Assembly (NCBI RefSeq): GCF_002082565.1
Contig: NZ_CP020562.1
Span: forward strand, 1,364,001-1,428,000
Direction of reading: 5' to 3'
Source of the DNA: Halomonas sp. GT
GTDB taxonomy: Bacteria; Pseudomonadota; Gammaproteobacteria; Pseudomonadales; Halomonadaceae
DNA: 64,000 nucleotides
Both the position numbers and the translations under genes were made by a program. The notes beneath the pieces are model-generated. The model made no database searches and was not told where the DNA came from. It worked only from the letters and a program-made list of their open reading frames with translations. Positions 1 to 10,765 of this stretch are shown here, piece by piece. Every line of letters starts with the position of its first letter. The stretch's first letter is position 1.

Positions 1-561
1 CGATGTAAGGCTGGTTTACCCGTGCCTCTAGTGAAATTGCAGGTGGTTGATGCCAATGGAGAACCGTTACCCCATGATGGCGTCAGTGTCGGTGAAGTGC
101 GTGCCCAAGCACCCTGGTTAACCCAGGCGTACTACAAGGAAGAGAAACGCAGTGAAGAGCTTTGGCGGGATGGATGGCTTCATACCGGTGATGTTGGCTC
201 GATTGATGAGCATGGTTTCTTGGCCATTAGCGACCGTATTAAAGATGTCATCAAAACCGGTGGAGAGTGGCTCTCCTCACTTGAGCTGGAAAGCTATATT
301 AGCCAATGCCCGGGTGTGGCGGAAGTGGCGGTAATTGGCGTTACGGATGATAAATGGGGGGAGCGTCCAGCAGCACTTGTTGTTCCCAGTGATATCAATA
401 ACCCACCCACGGCAGAAGAAGTACAGGCGTTTATGGTGCAGTTCGTCGAGCAGGGCAGCATCAACCGCTGGGGCATTCCATCGTTGATTCGCTTCGTAGA
501 TGAAATTCCTAAAACCAGTGTCGGTAAGCTGGATAAAAAGCGCATTCGCACTGAGATATAA
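1..561 (+). CDS. Acyl-CoA synthetase (AMP-binding family), C-terminal part
   Basis: The reading frame is open from the first base, so this is the 3' end of a gene starting outside the window. The visible 186 residues are the end of the adenylate-forming fold: a GWLHTGDVG block (the Asp that binds the ribose), then DRIKDVIKTGGEW, the hinge to the mobile C-terminal domain, and near the end PKTSVGKLDKK, which carries the Lys used in adenylation. The family activates fatty or aromatic acids to acyl-CoA using ATP. The SxxLE segment after the hinge resembles medium/long-chain acyl-CoA ligases such as AlkK/FadD relatives. The chain specificity cannot be read from this fragment. The AraC-type gene that follows converges with it. 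Confidence 0.9.
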   Translation, partial: RCKAGLPVPLVKLQVVDANGEPLPHDGVSVGEVRAQAPWLTQAYYKEEKRSEELWRDGWLHTGDVGSIDEHGFLAISDRIKDVIKTGGEWLSSLELESYISQCPGVAEVAVIGVTDDKWGERPAALVVPSDINNPPTAEEVQAFMVQFVEQGSINRWGIPSLIRFVDEIPKTSVGKLDKKRIRTEI

Positions 562-564
562 ACG

Positions 565-1608
565 CTAGCGTTTTATGCCCGCCGTTTGCGCCTTGCGGTA
601 AGCGGCGGGTGAATTTCCTGTCCACTGTTTAAACGCTCGGCTAAGACAAGCAAGGTCTTCAAATCCTAGTTTTTCTGCGATGGTTGTCAGTGGTTGTGTG
701 CTGCGAGTGAGTGCTTGAATGGCATAGTCGCGACGGTATTCGTCTTTAACTGCTTGGAAATGGGTACCTTCAAGTCTCAAGTGTCTTGAAAGTGTACGGA
801 CAGACATATGTAACGCATCTGCCACATGCTGAACAGTGCATGAGGCGGGTAAGTGGCGGCTAAGGTGTTCGCGAACGCGGTGAGTCACTAAACGATCTTC
901 AAAAGAGACGTAGAACCAGTCAGCCGGTGCGCGTTGTAGAAATGCGCCAAGATGTTGTTTGGTTTGGCGTATGGGGTGGTTGAGAAACACCTTATCAAAG
1001 TAAACAGCTGTTTGCGGTTGATCAAATTTTACCTTGCCGGGATAAAAGTAGAGGTAGTCAGCACTGTGAGCGGGTTGGGCGTAGCCGCACTCCATCAAGA
1101 TAGGTGGGATTTTGCGTGCGATCATCCAGGAGGCGATACCGTGAAACAGTTTCAACATCAATTCATGAATCAATATTCGACTGCCATGAAGCGGAGCGCG
1201 TTCTTCCAGCGCCATCCGGGCAAACCCGCCTTCAATAGTAAAGTCGTAGCCGAAATCATCTAAGAGAATCCGAAAAAACTGCGTATAGCGGTGAAGTGCA
1301 ACATGCAGCGTAGGCGCATCTAGCAAGCTCAAACACAGCAGCTTTAGCGTTCCACAGCGTAGCGGCCTGGAGAAAAAGCATGGTGTCTCATCATCTAGCT
1401 TAAGGGCGAGGAGGCGGTAAAGCTCGGCAAACTGCTCAACAGTGACTCGACCGTTCGGTGCGCTGAGTAGAAAGGGTGAAATTCCAGCAAGTTCCAAGTA
1501 GCGAACAGGAGAATGCTCAGTAGCGGGTAAGCCACACAAGAGTTCGTTCACAAAGTGCATTGAGACGGTAACGGTCACGATGTCAGCCCTAAACGAGTAG
1601 CTTGGCAC
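565..1608 (-). CDS. AraC-family transcriptional regulator (AraC-binding-like N-terminus)
   Basis: This is a 347-residue regulator. Residues about 1-190 form the sensor region typical of the OruR/ArgR-like AraC subgroup, with segments such as GTLKLLCLSLLDAPTLHVAL. The last 100 residues hold two helix-turn-helix motifs, ADALHMSVRTLSRHL and IAEKLGFEDLACLSRAFKQWTG, the latter being the AraC signature. It is convergent with the acyl-CoA synthetase, ending 3 bases after it. Proteins of this subgroup often control neighbouring catabolic genes, so control of the lipid or acyl-CoA gene is possible but not shown. A second ATG lies 16 codons in (MHFVNELL), so the true start could be later. Confidence 0.85.
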   Translation of the reverse strand: MPSYSFRADIVTVTVSMHFVNELLCGLPATEHSPVRYLELAGISPFLLSAPNGRVTVEQFAELYRLLALKLDDETPCFFSRPLRCGTLKLLCLSLLDAPTLHVALHRYTQFFRILLDDFGYDFTIEGGFARMALEERAPLHGSRILIHELMLKLFHGIASWMIARKIPPILMECGYAQPAHSADYLYFYPGKVKFDQPQTAVYFDKVFLNHPIRQTKQHLGAFLQRAPADWFYVSFEDRLVTHRVREHLSRHLPASCTVQHVADALHMSVRTLSRHLRLEGTHFQAVKDEYRRDYAIQALTRSTQPLTTIAEKLGFEDLACLSRAFKQWTGNSPAAYRKAQTAGIKR

Positions 1609-1731
1609 TACCTTGTTATTATCACGTGATGATGGGACGTTAGCACGATGTGTCGTTTGGCTCTATAAGGGCTCTCCTTAACGTGAGTGCATGCGTTACA
1701 CTGTGCGCCTCATGATGAAGGAGGACACTGC

Positions 1732-3651
1732 GTGACCTTGTTACGACTCGAACAGCTGCAACTCGCTTACGGCACCCAAGTACTGCTTAACCGCGCCGAC
1801 CTAACGGTTGAAAAAGGCGAGCGGCTGGCGCTGGTCGGGCGCAACGGCACCGGTAAATCAACGCTATTAAAACTAGTCGCGGGCGATATTCATGCCGATG
1901 ATGGCTCTATTTGGCGTGCGCCGGGCTTGAAGATTGGCGTCTTATCCCAGGAGCTGCCTGAATCCTCAGGCATGACGATTTTTGACATGGTTGCTCAGGG
2001 GCTGCCGGAAGCGGGGGAGTTGCTTTCTGAATACCAGCATTTGATCAATGACCCAGATCCCGATATGAACCGCATGGCCAAGTTACAAACCCGCATAGAG
2101 GCTATCGACGGTTGGTCTTTCCATCAGAGTATTGACGTTGTCCTCACTCGCTTAGGATTACCCCCTGAAGCTGAAATGAGCGCGCTTTCCGGTGGCTGGC
2201 GCCGCCGTGTGGCGTTGGCGCGAGCATTGGTTTCTGAGCCGGACTTACTGCTTCTTGACGAGCCAACCAACCACCTCGATCTGGACACGATTGCTTGGTT
2301 GGAAGAGCAACTGCTGGCCTTCAACGGTGCGGTATTACTGATTACCCATGACCGTGCTTTTTTATCTAAGCTGGCCACCACGATCCTTGAGCTAGACCGA
2401 GGCAAGCTTGGCCGTTATCCCGGTAACTACGCTGAATATCAAGAGCGTAAGCAGCACGAGCTAGAAGTAGAAGCGCGAGAAAATGCGCTTTTCGATAAAA
2501 AACTGGCCCAAGAAGAAGTCTGGATTCGTCAAGGCGTCAAAGCGCGGCGTACCCGCAACGAAGGACGTGTTCGTGAGCTTGAGCAGATGCGCTTGGAGCG
2601 CAGTCAGCGACGTGAGCGTCAGGGGACTGCCAACCTCAACGTTGACAGCGGCGAGCGTACTGGTAAGCGGGTAGTTGAGTTGAAAGGCGTAACACAGCGC
2701 TTTGGTAATGATGTCATTCTGCGTGATGTGAATCTTGAAGTGATGCGCGGCGACCGCATTGGTTTCCTTGGTCGCAACGGTGCAGGTAAAACAACACTGC
2801 TGAAAATCTTGCTAGGCGAGCTTGCTCCAACGGAAGGTAGTGTTCAGTTGGGTACCAATTTAAAAGTCGCTTATTTTGATCAATTGCGTGCAGGCTTAGA
2901 ACTGGAAAAAACCGTCTATGACAACGTTGCCCAAGGCAGTGATCGGGTAACCGTTGGTGGAAAAGATCGTCACGTGATGAGCTACCTTCAGGATTTCCTA
3001 TTCACGCCTGATCGTGTTCGACAGCCAGTGAAAGCACTTTCCGGCGGTGAGTCCAACCGTCTGTTGTTAGCCAAACTGTTTACTCAACCAGCCAACGTAT
3101 TGGTGTTGGATGAGCCTACAAACGACTTGGACATGGAAACCCTTGAGCTGCTTGAAGAGCTGCTGCTTGACTTTGATGGCACGCTGCTACTGGTCTCCCA
3201 CGATCGGACATTTATGGATAATGTCGTGACTAGTATGCTGGCCTTTGAAGGTGAGGGCTTAGTGCGTGAATACGTGGGTGGCTACACAGATTGGATACGC
3301 CAAGGGGGGAAATTACCGCCAGCACCTTGGGAAGGCGCTGCCCGCCAGAACACTGAGCCGACCAGCACTGCAGTTGAAAAAACGCCAGAGAAGCCAGTTG
3401 ATGAGCCCGTTAAGAAAACCGTTAAGCTCTCTTACAAATTGCAGCGGGAGTTAGATGCGTTACCTGCGGAGATTGAGCGGCTTGAGAATGAGGTAGAGGC
3501 GTTAGAGCAAGAAATTGGCAACCCCGCTTTCTATCAGCAAGAAGCCAGTGTCGTTACAACAAAATTGCAAGCGTTAGAAAACGTACAGCAGGCGCTTGAA
3601 ACGGCAATGGAACGTTGGATGGAGCTTGAGGCGATGGCCAACGGTGATTGA
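1732..3651 (+). CDS. uup: ABC-F family ATPase Uup
   Basis: This 639-residue cytoplasmic protein has two ABC ATPase domains and no membrane segments. Walker A motifs are GRNGTGKST (about residues 36-44) and GRNGAGKTT, each with its LSGG signature (LSGGWRRR, LSGGESNR) and a DEPTN Walker B. A charged linker lies between the domains, and the C-terminal 80 residues are a predicted coiled coil like the DNA-binding tail of Uup. The family acts on ribosomes or branched DNA; E. coli Uup affects precise transposon excision. I chose the GTG at 1732 because AAGGAGG lies 7 bases upstream and the product then starts like Uup (TLLRLEQLQL). An upstream in-frame start at 1687 would add an unconserved leader. 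Length matches the roughly 635 residues of E. coli Uup. Confidence 0.93.
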   Translation: MTLLRLEQLQLAYGTQVLLNRADLTVEKGERLALVGRNGTGKSTLLKLVAGDIHADDGSIWRAPGLKIGVLSQELPESSGMTIFDMVAQGLPEAGELLSEYQHLINDPDPDMNRMAKLQTRIEAIDGWSFHQSIDVVLTRLGLPPEAEMSALSGGWRRRVALARALVSEPDLLLLDEPTNHLDLDTIAWLEEQLLAFNGAVLLITHDRAFLSKLATTILELDRGKLGRYPGNYAEYQERKQHELEVEARENALFDKKLAQEEVWIRQGVKARRTRNEGRVRELEQMRLERSQRRERQGTANLNVDSGERTGKRVVELKGVTQRFGNDVILRDVNLEVMRGDRIGFLGRNGAGKTTLLKILLGELAPTEGSVQLGTNLKVAYFDQLRAGLELEKTVYDNVAQGSDRVTVGGKDRHVMSYLQDFLFTPDRVRQPVKALSGGESNRLLLAKLFTQPANVLVLDEPTNDLDMETLELLEELLLDFDGTLLLVSHDRTFMDNVVTSMLAFEGEGLVREYVGGYTDWIRQGGKLPPAPWEGAARQNTEPTSTAVEKTPEKPVDEPVKKTVKLSYKLQRELDALPAEIERLENEVEALEQEIGNPAFYQQEASVVTTKLQALENVQQALETAMERWMELEAMANGD

Positions 3652-3668
3652 CACCAGCATCGAATGAG

Positions 3669-3696
3669 TAAAGGCACCCATAGGGTGCCTTTCTAC
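3669..3696. terminator. Bidirectional intrinsic terminator
   Basis: A perfect 10-bp inverted repeat, AAAGGCACCC at 3670-3679 and GGGTGCCTTT at 3683-3692, has a 3-base loop. It lies between the convergent uup and universal stress genes, and A/T runs on both sides let it work in both directions. Confidence 0.85.
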
Positions 3697-3701
3697 ACTG
3701 A

Positions 3702-4154
3702 TTACTCGTCGCTCTCTTCACCTTTTTTGCCGACCCTAACGGCCAAGACGTCGCACTGCGCACCGTGCAGTACGCCCGTAGAGGTAGATCCAAGTAGTAG
3801 GGCAAAGCCATGGCGTCCATGCGAGCCAACAACGATCAGGTCGACGTTGTGCTCTTCTGCAAAGCGATGGATTTCAGTGTCTGGCATACCGACGACGACA
3901 TGTTGATCAGCAGGCTCGACGTGAGGGGCGGCAATTTCAGCCAGCCGTTTTTTTGCGTGGTCGTCTAACTGGTCTTGAATGCTGGTGAGATCCATCGGGA
4001 TGTCACCACCGTATGCGAAGCCCAATGGTTCGAGAGTGTGCATGATAGAAATCTTAGCATCATTGTTGCGTTCAGCAATCGCGACTGCGCGCTCTAAGAT
4101 TTTATGGGAATCTTTGGTTAGATCAACGGCTACTAATATGTGGTGATAGCTCAT
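3702..4154 (-). CDS. Universal stress protein (UspA family)
   Basis: This is a single Usp domain of 150 residues. It begins with the family pattern HHILVAVDLT and ends with the nucleotide-binding loop VGSHGRHGFALLLGSTS followed by the hydrophobic CDVLAV strand. The loop fits the G-2x-G-8/9x-G(S/T) pattern of ATP-binding Usp proteins. A seven-residue acidic tail (EESDE) follows. Usp proteins are cytoplasmic and accumulate under starvation, oxidative or osmotic stress. In Halomonas a Usp (TeaD) sits beside the ectoine transporter, but no such transporter is near this gene. The gene converges on uup and is read alone, with a good ribosome site upstream. Confidence 0.93.
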   Translation of the reverse strand: MSYHHILVAVDLTKDSHKILERAVAIAERNNDAKISIMHTLEPLGFAYGGDIPMDLTSIQDQLDDHAKKRLAEIAAPHVEPADQHVVVGMPDTEIHRFAEEHNVDLIVVGSHGRHGFALLLGSTSTGVLHGAQCDVLAVRVGKKGEESDE

Positions 4155-4285
4155 GGCTTATCTCCTTCGTGATAATTAACAAAGAAAACGCTTTGTTAGA
4201 TGACCTTTACTTTAGGCTGCAAGCGCAGTCTTAACAACGATCTATGTCATGCTTTTTTAAGTTAAAGAATAGGAGAGACGCCGAG

Positions 4286-4825
4286 ATGGAATGGTTAATT
4301 ATTATTTTTATTTTGATGTTTGTTATTGCTCCAGTGATGTGGCTTAAGCCTAGCCCTCAGCAAAAGCGTCAGATGGCCCTGCGTTTAAGCGCACAGAAGC
4401 AAGGGGTAACGATCAAAATGGAGAAGCCTCCCCTACATCATTTCCGAGGCACAATGCCCGCCTATCGTTGGTATTTTTCCCAGCAGCAGCCAGGGCCTGA
4501 TTTTGTGTTGGTTCGCGAGTCGAACGCCAGTGAGGCGCTGGAGCTTTATCATGCCGGGTGGCGTTGGCGTATTGCCCCATTACGGCCGCTTCCAGAAATG
4601 GCAAGTGTCTCTTTAAAAGCCCTCCTAGAGCGTCTTCCACAAGATGCGTTGGTGATTGAGTCAAATTCTACGGCGCTAACACTTTGGTGGTGGGAGTCAC
4701 AAGCTGCCGAGCGTTTCTCTACCTATGGAGAAGATTTTCAGGTGTTAAAAGAAGCGCTAGGCGGATTGTCAGACCGCCCTGCTGCAAGGCCGCTAAACGG
4801 GGCTGGTGAAACAGCAGGGCACTAA
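4286..4825 (+). CDS. Hypothetical protein with one N-terminal membrane helix
   Basis: I do not recognise a named family. The 179-residue product starts with a strong hydrophobic segment (WLIIIFILMFVIAPVMWL, residues 3-20), followed by a basic stretch rich in Gln and Lys, and then a soluble region with many Trp and Leu. It is likely anchored in the inner membrane with its C-terminus in the cytoplasm. The ATG at 4286 is preferred because AGGAGA ends 9 bases before it; an upstream ATG at 4244 lacks such a site and adds a polar leader. Its 3' end faces slyA, with 8 bases between the two stops. Confidence 0.75.
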   Translation: MEWLIIIFILMFVIAPVMWLKPSPQQKRQMALRLSAQKQGVTIKMEKPPLHHFRGTMPAYRWYFSQQQPGPDFVLVRESNASEALELYHAGWRWRIAPLRPLPEMASVSLKALLERLPQDALVIESNSTALTLWWWESQAAERFSTYGEDFQVLKEALGGLSDRPAARPLNGAGETAGH

Positions 4826-4833
4826 GGGGCGTT

Positions 4834-5286
4834 TTATGCCGAGGGACCATCTTGGTCTCTCGACTGAATCGCCATGCCATTGGACTCTATTAGCGCTAGC
4901 CACTTGTCTAACTGGTCTAAATCACCCTCACTTAGGCCAGCCAGCATCTCTTTGCGTGCTTCCTGGACAACGCTGTCGATTTGTTCAAGTAGCGGCATTG
5001 CCGCGGGTGTTAGATAGAGCCGTTTGCTACGGCGATCATTATCGCAGGCCCGCCGTTCAACCAGCCCTTGTGCCTCAAGTTGTCCAAGGGTTCTTACTAA
5101 CGATGGCGCTTCAACGCCAATCGCCCTTGCTAAATCACACTGTGGATTGCCTTCACCTAATTTCCATAAATGGTAAAGCGTCACCCAGCGCGTTTGTGTT
5201 AATCCCAAGGGTGCAAGCCTTCGGTCAAGAATTGAGCGCCACAGGTGGGGCAGGCGTGCAATGCGAAAACCAATTGTTGAAGCCAT
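4834..5286 (-). CDS. slyA: MarR-family regulator SlyA
   Basis: This is a 150-residue winged-helix regulator. The order and wording of its segments follow SlyA closely: IARLPHLWRSILDRRLAPLGLTQTRWVTL, the recognition region CDLARAIGVEAPSLVRTLGQLE, and the wing ERRACDNDRRSKRLYLTP. SlyA is a dimeric DNA-binding protein that often counteracts H-NS silencing and responds to small aromatic ligands. It is convergent with the hypothetical membrane gene and upstream of the DUF5924-like gene in the opposite sense. The ribosome-binding site is weak (no good purine run), so the start is chosen by homology. The length is close to the 144-146 residues of enterobacterial SlyA. Confidence 0.88.
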   Translation of the reverse strand: MASTIGFRIARLPHLWRSILDRRLAPLGLTQTRWVTLYHLWKLGEGNPQCDLARAIGVEAPSLVRTLGQLEAQGLVERRACDNDRRSKRLYLTPAAMPLLEQIDSVVQEARKEMLAGLSEGDLDQLDKWLALIESNGMAIQSRDQDGPSA

Positions 5287-5357
5287 AGTAAACAGCTACC
5301 TAAAAATGTAAGTAGGCGAATTGTCATAAGCTGTGCCGCTGAATGCAAGGCGTTATG

Positions 5358-6515
5358 TTATTCGTCCGTTGATAGATCGTTTTCAGAGTTGCTGTTTCCC
5401 GGTATAAAGCGGCGCAAATTTAGGGCACTCAAGCCGCTTGGTTGGATCTTGCTGTCCGCGATCGTGGCTTTTCCCAAATCTTCTGAAACAGTAAACCGGA
5501 TCAGCCCTAACCGTTGTCCGCTATCCGTCATAATGTCGATACGCCACTCTCCTGACGGCGCTTCAGGAAAATTCTGCTTATGGCTCCACGCCCGGTAGCC
5601 CTGTTCCCGACCACCGTTGATAGCAAGTTCTACTTCATCTAACAATTCACCGTTGTGGTGCCATACATGATGAATTGTCTCGCTTAATCCACGCGGTGCA
5701 CGAATAGCGGTGTAAACATAAAGGCCTTTTGAGCGAATTGCGTCTGGCGTAAGCGCCATTGTCCCCTGCGGCTCGCGGCTTTGAATATCAAGAGCCGGGG
5801 AAAGTGCACTGTTTGTCATCCACAAACTGGCAGGGGGTACCCATATTTTGCCGAGCCAAGCCGCATAGGCCAACAAAATAGTGAGTCCAAAGAAACTGCA
5901 CCAGCGCGTTAATGAGCGTTTTTTAAGCAAGTGCCAAAAACTGGGTAGTGCAACAAATATGGTGATCACTAGCGCAAGGATCAAGCTTTGGCCAGTCGTC
6001 AGCTGCAGCATGATAGGCAGAATAACCAGTACAACTAAAAAGACACATTGGGCATGAAAGATAAAATAGAGGCTTCGCCAGCGCCCAGCGAGCTTGTAAT
6101 AGAGCGGGTCTATGATCGACAGGATTGCCATTGCGATCACTAACAGCGCAAATAGTGTTTGCCCGCTATTCCAAACGGTTGTAACTAGGATGAACGGCAG
6201 CGTAAAGAAAAGTGTTTCCTGGTGAATCATTTGGGCAATAAAGGTGGTGACGCCGCGGGGCAGGGTGGGGTGGCCACGTTTAGCAAGCCAGCGTCCCATA
6301 AGGCTCTCAGTAAGCAATAGCAGCCAGGCAAAAAGAAGTCCCAGCGTTAACACAGCCCCTAGCCACTGTTGGCGATCCACCAGAAAAAAGCTACCTACCC
6401 CAGCGCCAAACGCGATAGGTGGCCACAGCCAGCTCCAGGGTTTTAGGCGTTCGACGGTACGTTCAACCTGCGCTTGCAGTGCAGTGATACGAGCGGGAGT
6501 AAAGAAACTACCCAT
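5358..6515 (-). CDS. Multi-spanning membrane protein with DUF5924/DUF2914-like parts
   Basis: The 385-residue protein has about seven hydrophobic helices between residues 25 and 235, then a soluble domain of roughly 120 residues. That domain (KGLYVYTAIRAPRGLSETIHHVWHHNG and GEWRIDIMTDSGQRLGLIRF) matches the pattern of DUF2914, an all-beta domain usually in the periplasm, while the membrane part resembles DUF5924. No enzyme motif is visible. In marine gammaproteobacteria such proteins are common, but I know of no assigned role. The short gap to slyA (71 bases) and same orientation allow co-transcription, with this gene first. The domain names are from pattern memory, not a search. Confidence 0.75.
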   Translation of the reverse strand: MGSFFTPARITALQAQVERTVERLKPWSWLWPPIAFGAGVGSFFLVDRQQWLGAVLTLGLLFAWLLLLTESLMGRWLAKRGHPTLPRGVTTFIAQMIHQETLFFTLPFILVTTVWNSGQTLFALLVIAMAILSIIDPLYYKLAGRWRSLYFIFHAQCVFLVVLVILPIMLQLTTGQSLILALVITIFVALPSFWHLLKKRSLTRWCSFFGLTILLAYAAWLGKIWVPPASLWMTNSALSPALDIQSREPQGTMALTPDAIRSKGLYVYTAIRAPRGLSETIHHVWHHNGELLDEVELAINGGREQGYRAWSHKQNFPEAPSGEWRIDIMTDSGQRLGLIRFTVSEDLGKATIADSKIQPSGLSALNLRRFIPGNSNSENDLSTDE

Positions 6516-6716
6516 GGCGTTGTTGGCTCACAAATGAAAACAGCATGATCGTTGGATTAATCGGGAAAGTCGATGCGTTCCCTATCATGTCTATAAAAAG
6601 CGCAAAAAATGTGCGCCTGTTGTAAGTTGATTTGTGTAAGTGCACTTGAGAGATAAGCGCATTAGCCAAAAGTCAGGGCTTGACGTTCCTCACTATCTCA
6701 ACCAAGCTTACGCAAT

Positions 6717-6730
6717 CAAACGACCGTATG
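6717..6730. promoter_or_regulatory. Possible PsrA/fatty-acid regulator site upstream of fadBA
   Basis: CAAACGACCGTATG matches the gapped palindrome CAAAC-N4-GTTTG reported for PsrA-type TetR regulators of beta-oxidation, with one mismatch. It lies 56 bases before fadB and downstream of a TTGACG at 6680-6685 that could be a -35 element. No convincing -10 was found at normal spacing, so the promoter itself is not assigned. Confidence 0.35.
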
Positions 6731-6786
6731 AAATGCGTGGCGGGGCCGAGTAAAGGTGCCAGCCCGAACTTGTGGAGAGAGCGCGG

Positions 6787-8961
6787 ATGATCTATCAAGG
6801 CAATGCCATCACGGTGGAGCGTCGTGACACCCAAGGTGGCAATGACATCGCAAAGCTCACTTTCGATCTGAAAGATGAGTCCGTTAATAAGCTGTCCAGT
6901 GCTGTTGTGGCAGAGCTGGGCGAGGCAGTAAAAGCGCTTCAAGCTGAAAGCGGCCTACAGGGGTTGATGATTAGCAGCGGCAAAGATGCGTTTATTGTTG
7001 GCGCTGACATCACCGAATTTCACAGCCTTTTTGACAAAGGTGAAGAGTATCTTGTCGAGATGAACCTTAAGGTTCACGACATTTTTAATGCGATTGAAGA
7101 CCTGCCTTTCCCCACGGTGACGGCCATTAATGGTTTGGCTTTGGGAGGGGGCTGCGAAGTACTGTTGACGACCGATTTCCGAGTAATGAGTGAGAAAGCC
7201 AAAATCGGCTTGCCTGAAACCAAACTAGGCATTTTGCCAGGCTGGGGGGGATGTGTACGTTTACCTCGCTTGATTGGCGCGGATAACGCGATTGAGTGGA
7301 TTGCCGGTGGCACTGAAAACCGTGCTAACGCAGCACTGAAAGTCGGCGCAGTCGATGCGGTTGTATGCCACGAGCTTTTGGAAGAAGCTGCGTTGGACAT
7401 GTTAGACCGCGCTAATGCCGGTGAGTTGGATTACCAGGCACGCCGTGAAGAGAAGAAAGCACCGCTTAATCTCAACGCCATTGAGCAAATGATGGCGTTT
7501 GAAACCGCCAAAGGGTTTGTAGCTGGCAAGGCTGGCCCTCACTACCCAGCGCCGGTAGAGTCGATCAAAGTGATCCAAAAAGGCGCTGGCGAGACGCGCG
7601 CCCGAGCCCAGGCAATTGAAGCAAAAGCATTTGCCAAGCTAGCACTCAGCAGTGTTGCCTTTAACTTGGTCGGCCTGTTCCTTAACGACCAAGTCGTGAA
7701 GAAAAAAGGTAGCAAATACGAGAAGCAGTCGCAGCCAGTTAAGCAGACAGCTGTACTGGGCGCTGGCATTATGGGGGGGGGTATCGCCTATCAAAGTGCT
7801 AGTAAAGGCACGCCCATCATAATGAAAGATATTAACGATGAGGCTATCGAGCTGGGCCTGAAAGAGGCGCGTAAACTATTTGCTAAGCAGGTAGAGCGTA
7901 AAAAGCTGACGACCGAACAGATGGCTGAAAAGCTGACCAATATTCGCCCCACACTTTCCTACGGTGATTTCGGCAATGTTGATCTAGTGGTTGAGGCGGT
8001 GGTTGAAAATCCCAAGGTCAAAGACGCCGTACTGACCGAAGTGGAAGGCATGGTGAGCGAAAACACCATCCTTACCTCTAACACTTCAACGATTTCTATC
8101 AATCGTCTGGCCAAGAACCTTAAGCGTCCAGAAAACTTCTGCGGTATGCACTTTTTTAATCCTGTGCATCGTATGCCGCTGGTAGAAGTTATTCGTGGCG
8201 AGAAGACGTCAGATGCGGCGGTGGCCGCAACAGTTGCCTACGCACGTGCAATGGGCAAAACCCCGATTGTTGTGAATGACTGCCCCGGCTTCTTGGTCAA
8301 CCGCGTATTGTTCCCATATTTTGGTGGTTTTAGTTTCCTGGTAGAGCAGGGCGCTGATTTCCAACGCGTTGACAAAGTGATGGAAAAATTTGGCTGGCCC
8401 ATGGGACCTGCTTATCTACTGGATGTAGTGGGTCTAGATACGGCGGTACACGCTAACGAAGTGATGGCTGAAGGCTTCCCTGATCGTATGGCGCGTGACG
8501 GCAAAACCGCTATTCAGGTGATGTACGACAATAAGCGTCTGGGCCAGAAGAACGATAAAGGCTTCTATGCCTATGAAGAAGATAAGAAAGGCAAACCTAA
8601 GAAAGTTACCGACGAGCAAGCCTACGCGCTGGTGAAAGACGTCGTGAAAGAGCAGAAAGAGTTTTCTGACGAAGACATTATCGCTCGCATGATGGTACCG
8701 CTTTGTCTGGAAACTGTTCGTTGCCTTGAAGATGGCATTGTGGAAACCCCAGCTGAAGCCGATATGGCATTAATCTACGGCATCGGTTTCCCTCCCTTCC
8801 GCGGTGGCGCGCTGCGCTACATTGACGCGATGGGTGTTGCCGAATTCGTGAAGCTAGCCGAAAACCTTGCGGAAGAGTTAGGCCCGCTTTACGCGCCCAC
8901 TGAGAAACTGCGTCAGATGGCTCAAAATAACGAGCAATTTTATTCTGGCACTCAGGCCTAA
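6787..8961 (+). CDS. fadB: Fatty acid oxidation complex alpha subunit FadB
   Basis: FadB carries enoyl-CoA hydratase, isomerase and 3-hydroxyacyl-CoA dehydrogenase activities and forms an alpha2beta2 complex with FadA. The 724 residues contain the crotonase half with Glu124 (GGGCEVLL) and Glu144 (GLPETKLG), the acid residues equivalent to the catalytic pair, then the dinucleotide site [12 protein letters not shown] near residue 325 and the dehydrogenase segment [16 protein letters not shown]. The size fits E. coli FadB (729). I use the ATG at 6787 because GGAGAG lies 7 bases upstream and the family begins MIYQG; an in-frame GTG at 6772 lies within the ribosome-site region. fadA follows after 23 bases, so this is the usual fadBA operon. 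Confidence 0.97.
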   Translation: MIYQGNAITVERRDTQGGNDIAKLTFDLKDESVNKLSSAVVAELGEAVKALQAESGLQGLMISSGKDAFIVGADITEFHSLFDKGEEYLVEMNLKVHDIFNAIEDLPFPTVTAINGLALGGGCEVLLTTDFRVMSEKAKIGLPETKLGILPGWGGCVRLPRLIGADNAIEWIAGGTENRANAALKVGAVDAVVCHELLEEAALDMLDRANAGELDYQARREEKKAPLNLNAIEQMMAFETAKGFVAGKAGPHYPAPVESIKVIQKGAGETRARAQAIEAKAFAKLALSSVAFNLVGLFLNDQVVKKKGSKYEKQSQPVKQTAVLGAGIMGGGIAYQSASKGTPIIMKDINDEAIELGLKEARKLFAKQVERKKLTTEQMAEKLTNIRPTLSYGDFGNVDLVVEAVVENPKVKDAVLTEVEGMVSENTILTSNTSTISINRLAKNLKRPENFCGMHFFNPVHRMPLVEVIRGEKTSDAAVAATVAYARAMGKTPIVVNDCPGFLVNRVLFPYFGGFSFLVEQGADFQRVDKVMEKFGWPMGPAYLLDVVGLDTAVHANEVMAEGFPDRMARDGKTAIQVMYDNKRLGQKNDKGFYAYEEDKKGKPKKVTDEQAYALVKDVVKEQKEFSDEDIIARMMVPLCLETVRCLEDGIVETPAEADMALIYGIGFPPFRGGALRYIDAMGVAEFVKLAENLAEELGPLYAPTEKLRQMAQNNEQFYSGTQA

Positions 8962-8981
8962 CCACCACGCATAGGAGATAG

Positions 8982-10163
<1,182 letters not shown>

Positions 10164-10182
10164 ACACAACGGCTACCCATAG

Positions 10183-10209
10183 AACGGCACCCATGTGGTG
10201 CCGTTTTGC
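10183..10209. terminator. Intrinsic terminator after fadA
   Basis: A 9-bp perfect stem, AACGGCACC at 10183-10191 and GGTGCCGTT at 10197-10205, has a 5-base loop and is followed by TT on the + strand. It ends fadBA and probably serves the opposite gene weakly. Confidence 0.75.
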
Positions 10210-10222
10210 GTTCATAACGGCA

Positions 10223-10684
10223 TTAAAATAAACCGTTATCCAGTCCCGCTGCCATGTAAAGGCCTAGCTCTTCTACTTGGTTTGCAAAAGTGTCTTGCCA
10301 CTGACCACGTAACGTTAGTGGTTCCTGAACCCAGCGCCAACGTAGTCCTGTCACAATGCTTTCTATTGCCCGCCGGGTGCCGGTGCCGTCGTGTCCAGCG
10401 CGAATATAGAGTGCGCATGGAAGCCCTTGTTTCTCTTCCAATATGCTGTAGTAACTGCGATCAAAAAAATCCTTAAGCGCGCCGCTCATGTAGCCCAGGT
10501 TTTCCGTCGTGCCCAACAAAATGCCATCGCAGGCGCGAATATCGTCGGGTCCAGCTTCGAAAGGCGTTTTTACTGTGCAGGTAACCTGCTCAACAATGTC
10601 TTGGCTTGCGCCCCGCTGCGCGGCATCACACAGAGTGCGTGTATTAACTGATGGAGCATGGGCAACGATTAATAGATGTTTCAT
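10223..10684 (-). CDS. Flavodoxin-like / NAD(P)H-dependent FMN reductase family protein
   Basis: The 153-residue protein begins MKHLLIVAHAPSVNT, a phosphate-loop pattern of the flavodoxin fold. It continues with CDGILLGTTENLGYMSGALKDFFDRSYYS, the FMN isoalloxazine-binding loop seen in flavodoxin-like reductases (TPxYxGxxxGxLKxFxDR type). It is therefore expected to bind FMN and act in cytoplasmic electron transfer or quinone reduction; the partner is unknown. I start at the ATG at 10684, with GGGGCG 6 bases upstream, because the upstream 14 codons (from 10726) precede the conserved beta strand. The gene is convergent with fadA. Confidence 0.82.
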   Translation of the reverse strand: MKHLLIVAHAPSVNTRTLCDAAQRGASQDIVEQVTCTVKTPFEAGPDDIRACDGILLGTTENLGYMSGALKDFFDRSYYSILEEKQGLPCALYIRAGHDGTGTRRAIESIVTGLRWRWVQEPLTLRGQWQDTFANQVEELGLYMAAGLDNGLF

Positions 10685-10765
10685 TGTAGCGCCCCGGTTA
10701 AGTGGAAATTTGCGTAGAAAGCGCAAAGTGTCACACTGCTAAATACGACCACGATGAGAGCCTAT

